7,379 nucleotides of DNA from the NCBI GenBank assembly GCA_919903585.1, contig CAKKST010000326.1, positions 13,556-20,934 on the forward strand. The letters run 5' to 3'. The DNA is from Nitrospiria bacterium (GTDB taxonomy: Bacteria; Nitrospirota; CAKKRA01; 9FT-COMBO-42-15). Every line of letters starts with the position of its first letter. Within the stretch, counting starts at the first letter, position 1. Below the pieces are notes generated by a model that was not told the DNA's origin, searched no databases, and saw nothing but the letters and a program-made list of their open reading frames with translations. The position numbers and the translations under genes were made by a program. Below are positions 6,607 through 7,379 of the stretch, in pieces.

Positions 6607-6666
6607 AATTGATTTTCAGGGGCAGGTTTTGTTTGATAATATGCAATGAGAAAGAACCATTTTTTT

Positions 6667-6769
6667 GTCATTCCCGCAGTGCTTTTGAGCGGGAATCTGG
6701 TTTTCTTCAAGCAAAAACCATATCCGTCCCCGAATGTTTGTATCGGGGATAGAAACATTCGGGGATGAC
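6667..6769. repeat. Hairpin-type interspersed repeat, copy 2 (MITE/REP-like)
   Basis: A 103-base element with left end GTCATTCCCGC (6667-6677) and right end CGGGGATGAC (6760-6769). Its left hairpin, ATTCCCGC (6670-6677) with GCGGGAAT (6689-6696) and an 11-base loop, is the same as in copy 1, and 8 of 11 loop bases agree. The right hairpin is unrelated to copy 1: CCCCGAATGTTT (6728-6739) pairs perfectly with AAACATTCGGGG (6753-6764). An 8-base direct repeat, TCGGGGAT (6743-6750 and 6759-6766), allows an alternative fold. The element is flanked by T7 on the left and by a run of A on the right. Confidence 0.75.
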
Positions 6770-6835
6770 AGAAAAAAAGAAGCGCTCAGAGATATTTGGG
6801 TTACCCACTCAAAAATAAAATACCCGATGCCTGAA

Positions 6836-7186
6836 TTAAATATGGCGGGGATTATATTTTTTTACCCACACTACAGATGCCACATCATTACAAACATCAT
6901 AAAACCTCTCGCCAACCTTTATGATGACTGGACCATTCTTAGGGGACTTTGCAACCACAGTCACCTCCAGCCCCTTTACAAAAGCCGGATTGTGCCCAAC
7001 CTTTACCAGATGGTCAAGGTCGTGGTCGGTTTCAGATATCCTGTCAACTATCCCTTTTTCGCCTTCGGACAACTCCGCAAGGTTAATCAGCCCCGCCTCT
7101 CTGGCAGCCTTAGCGCCTGGCGTATTGATATAATCAAAGGGCATATCAGAAGGGCCACAGGTATTGCACTTGTCTTTGTTTTCCAT
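6836..7186 (-). CDS. Small FeoA/SH3-like domain protein with N-terminal Cys pair
   Basis: A 116-aa soluble protein. Residues about 35-108 match the FeoA-type SH3-like fold: 'LAELSEGEKGIVDRI', then 'LVKVGHNPAFVKGLEVTVVA' (the 'LGLxPGxxVxV' position of FeoA), 'GPVIIKVGERFYDV' and a final 'ASVVWV' strand. The same fold forms the C-terminal domain of DtxR-type iron repressors and free-standing FeoA, which works with the ferrous iron transporter FeoB. The N-terminal 34 residues are not part of the domain and include C7-x-x-C10 (CNTC). With C99 there are three cysteines that might bind metal. No FeoB or helix-turn-helix segment is seen, so an iron role is inference from fold only. The ATG lacks a nearby Shine-Dalgarno sequence; AGGGG lies 21 bases upstream, too far to be typical. 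No alternative start exists before an in-frame TAG. It is separated from queA by a long spacer and is probably its own transcription unit. Confidence 0.72.
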   Translation of the reverse strand: MENKDKCNTCGPSDMPFDYINTPGAKAAREAGLINLAELSEGEKGIVDRISETDHDLDHLVKVGHNPAFVKGLEVTVVAKSPKNGPVIIKVGERFYDVCNDVASVVWVKKYNPRHI

Positions 7187-7236
7187 AGCATTAGCGAGGT
7201 TAGAAAACCCCTACTATCAAACTGAATTTATTTCAT

Positions 7237-7247
7237 ATTATATTATA
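7237..7247 (-). promoter_or_regulatory. Possible -10 element(s) of the FeoA-like gene
   Basis: The minus strand reads TATAATATAAT, two overlapping perfect -10 hexamers, about 50 bases upstream of the ATG. No good -35 hexamer is visible at 16-18 bases from either one. In AT-rich DNA this is only suggestive. Confidence 0.3.
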
Positions 7248-7340
7248 GGCCTAAAAAAAGGTAAAGGAAGAAGATAAAAAAAATTAATACAAACGCATTA
7301 AATCCCATTACATGATAAAGCAGTTGTTAATTAATTTTAA

Positions 7341-7373
7341 AATCCCCCTTAATCCCCCTTTTTCAAAGGGGGA
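7341..7373. repeat. C-rich repeat and hairpin at the right edge
   Basis: A tandem direct repeat AATCCCCCTT (7341-7350 and 7351-7360) runs into a hairpin, TCCCCCTTT (7353-7361), loop TTC, AAAGGGGGA (7365-7373), a 9-bp stem. I recall similar 'AATCCCCCTTAATCCCCC…AAAGGGGG' motifs as dispersed intergenic repeats in several bacterial groups. The rest of 7187-7340 is AT-rich, and I see no gene in it. Confidence 0.6.
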
Positions 7374-7379
7374 AACTTT

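Larger units (their letters stand above)
6498..6835. other. 338-base gene-free spacer between the FeoA-like gene and queA
   Basis: It holds the queA promoter (6505-6533), the palindrome group at 6587-6606, and repeat copy 2 (6667-6769). I see no tRNA, small gene or clear terminator. The stretch after the FeoA-like stop has a weak TGGGT/ACCCA palindrome and a T-rich run, but no convincing stem followed by a T-tract. Confidence 0.6.

Noticed and set aside
6498..6660. preQ1 riboswitch upstream of queA
   Set aside because: I looked for the preQ1-I pattern (a GGTTC-type stem followed by an A-rich tail). Nothing fits, and the promoter adjacent to the ATG leaves no leader for a riboswitch.
6734..7225. 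163-codon open frame on the plus strand over the FeoA-like gene
   Set aside because: It is antisense to a frame with a recognisable FeoA-like domain, and its translation shows no family pattern. It also starts inside repeat copy 2.

Overview
The window looks like chromosomal DNA from a diderm (Gram-negative-type) bacterium. The evidence is an Omp85-family outer-membrane assembly protein, a TamB-family envelope-spanning protein and a periplasmic SPOR-domain protein. Base composition is moderate, with many AUA (Ile) and AGG/AGA (Arg) codons, frequent GTG/TTG starts, and intergenic repeats of the type GTCATTCCCGC…GCGGGAAT. That combination reminds me of Nitrospirota or deltaproteobacterial-type genomes, but this is an impression and not a proven assignment.

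All six protein genes lie on the minus strand, so transcription runs from high to low coordinates. From right to left they are: (i) a small FeoA/SH3-like domain protein (6836-7186); (ii) a 338-base spacer holding one copy of a hairpin-type repeat and a strong queA promoter; (iii) queA, the queuosine tRNA-modification enzyme (5487-6497); (iv) an 88-base spacer with GC-rich inverted repeats; (v) a membrane-anchored SPOR-domain protein (4652-5398); (vi) a spacer with a second copy of the hairpin repeat; (vii) a DUF1844 protein (4040-4483); (viii) a TamB-like protein (270-3983); (ix) the N-terminal end of an Omp85/BamA-TamA-type protein (1-261) that runs off the left edge.

DUF1844, tamB and the Omp85 gene are closely spaced, each with its own Shine-Dalgarno sequence and each apparently starting on a non-ATG codon. 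They look like one envelope-biogenesis operon. TamB would span the periplasm from an inner-membrane anchor and work with the Omp85 partner in the outer membrane. The SPOR protein upstream is also an envelope protein. QueA is a housekeeping RNA-modification gene that happens to lie upstream. Its promoter (TTGATA, 17 bp, TATTAT with an extended -10 TG) puts the predicted transcription start almost exactly at the ATG, so queA mRNA is probably leaderless.

I see no rRNA, tRNA, CRISPR array, transposase or clear rho-independent terminator, and no obvious new multi-gene system. The observations most worth checking are the leaderless queA transcript, the two mosaic copies of the hairpin repeat, the DUF1844-TamB-Omp85 association, and two mutually exclusive hairpins next to the SPOR gene's ribosome binding site.
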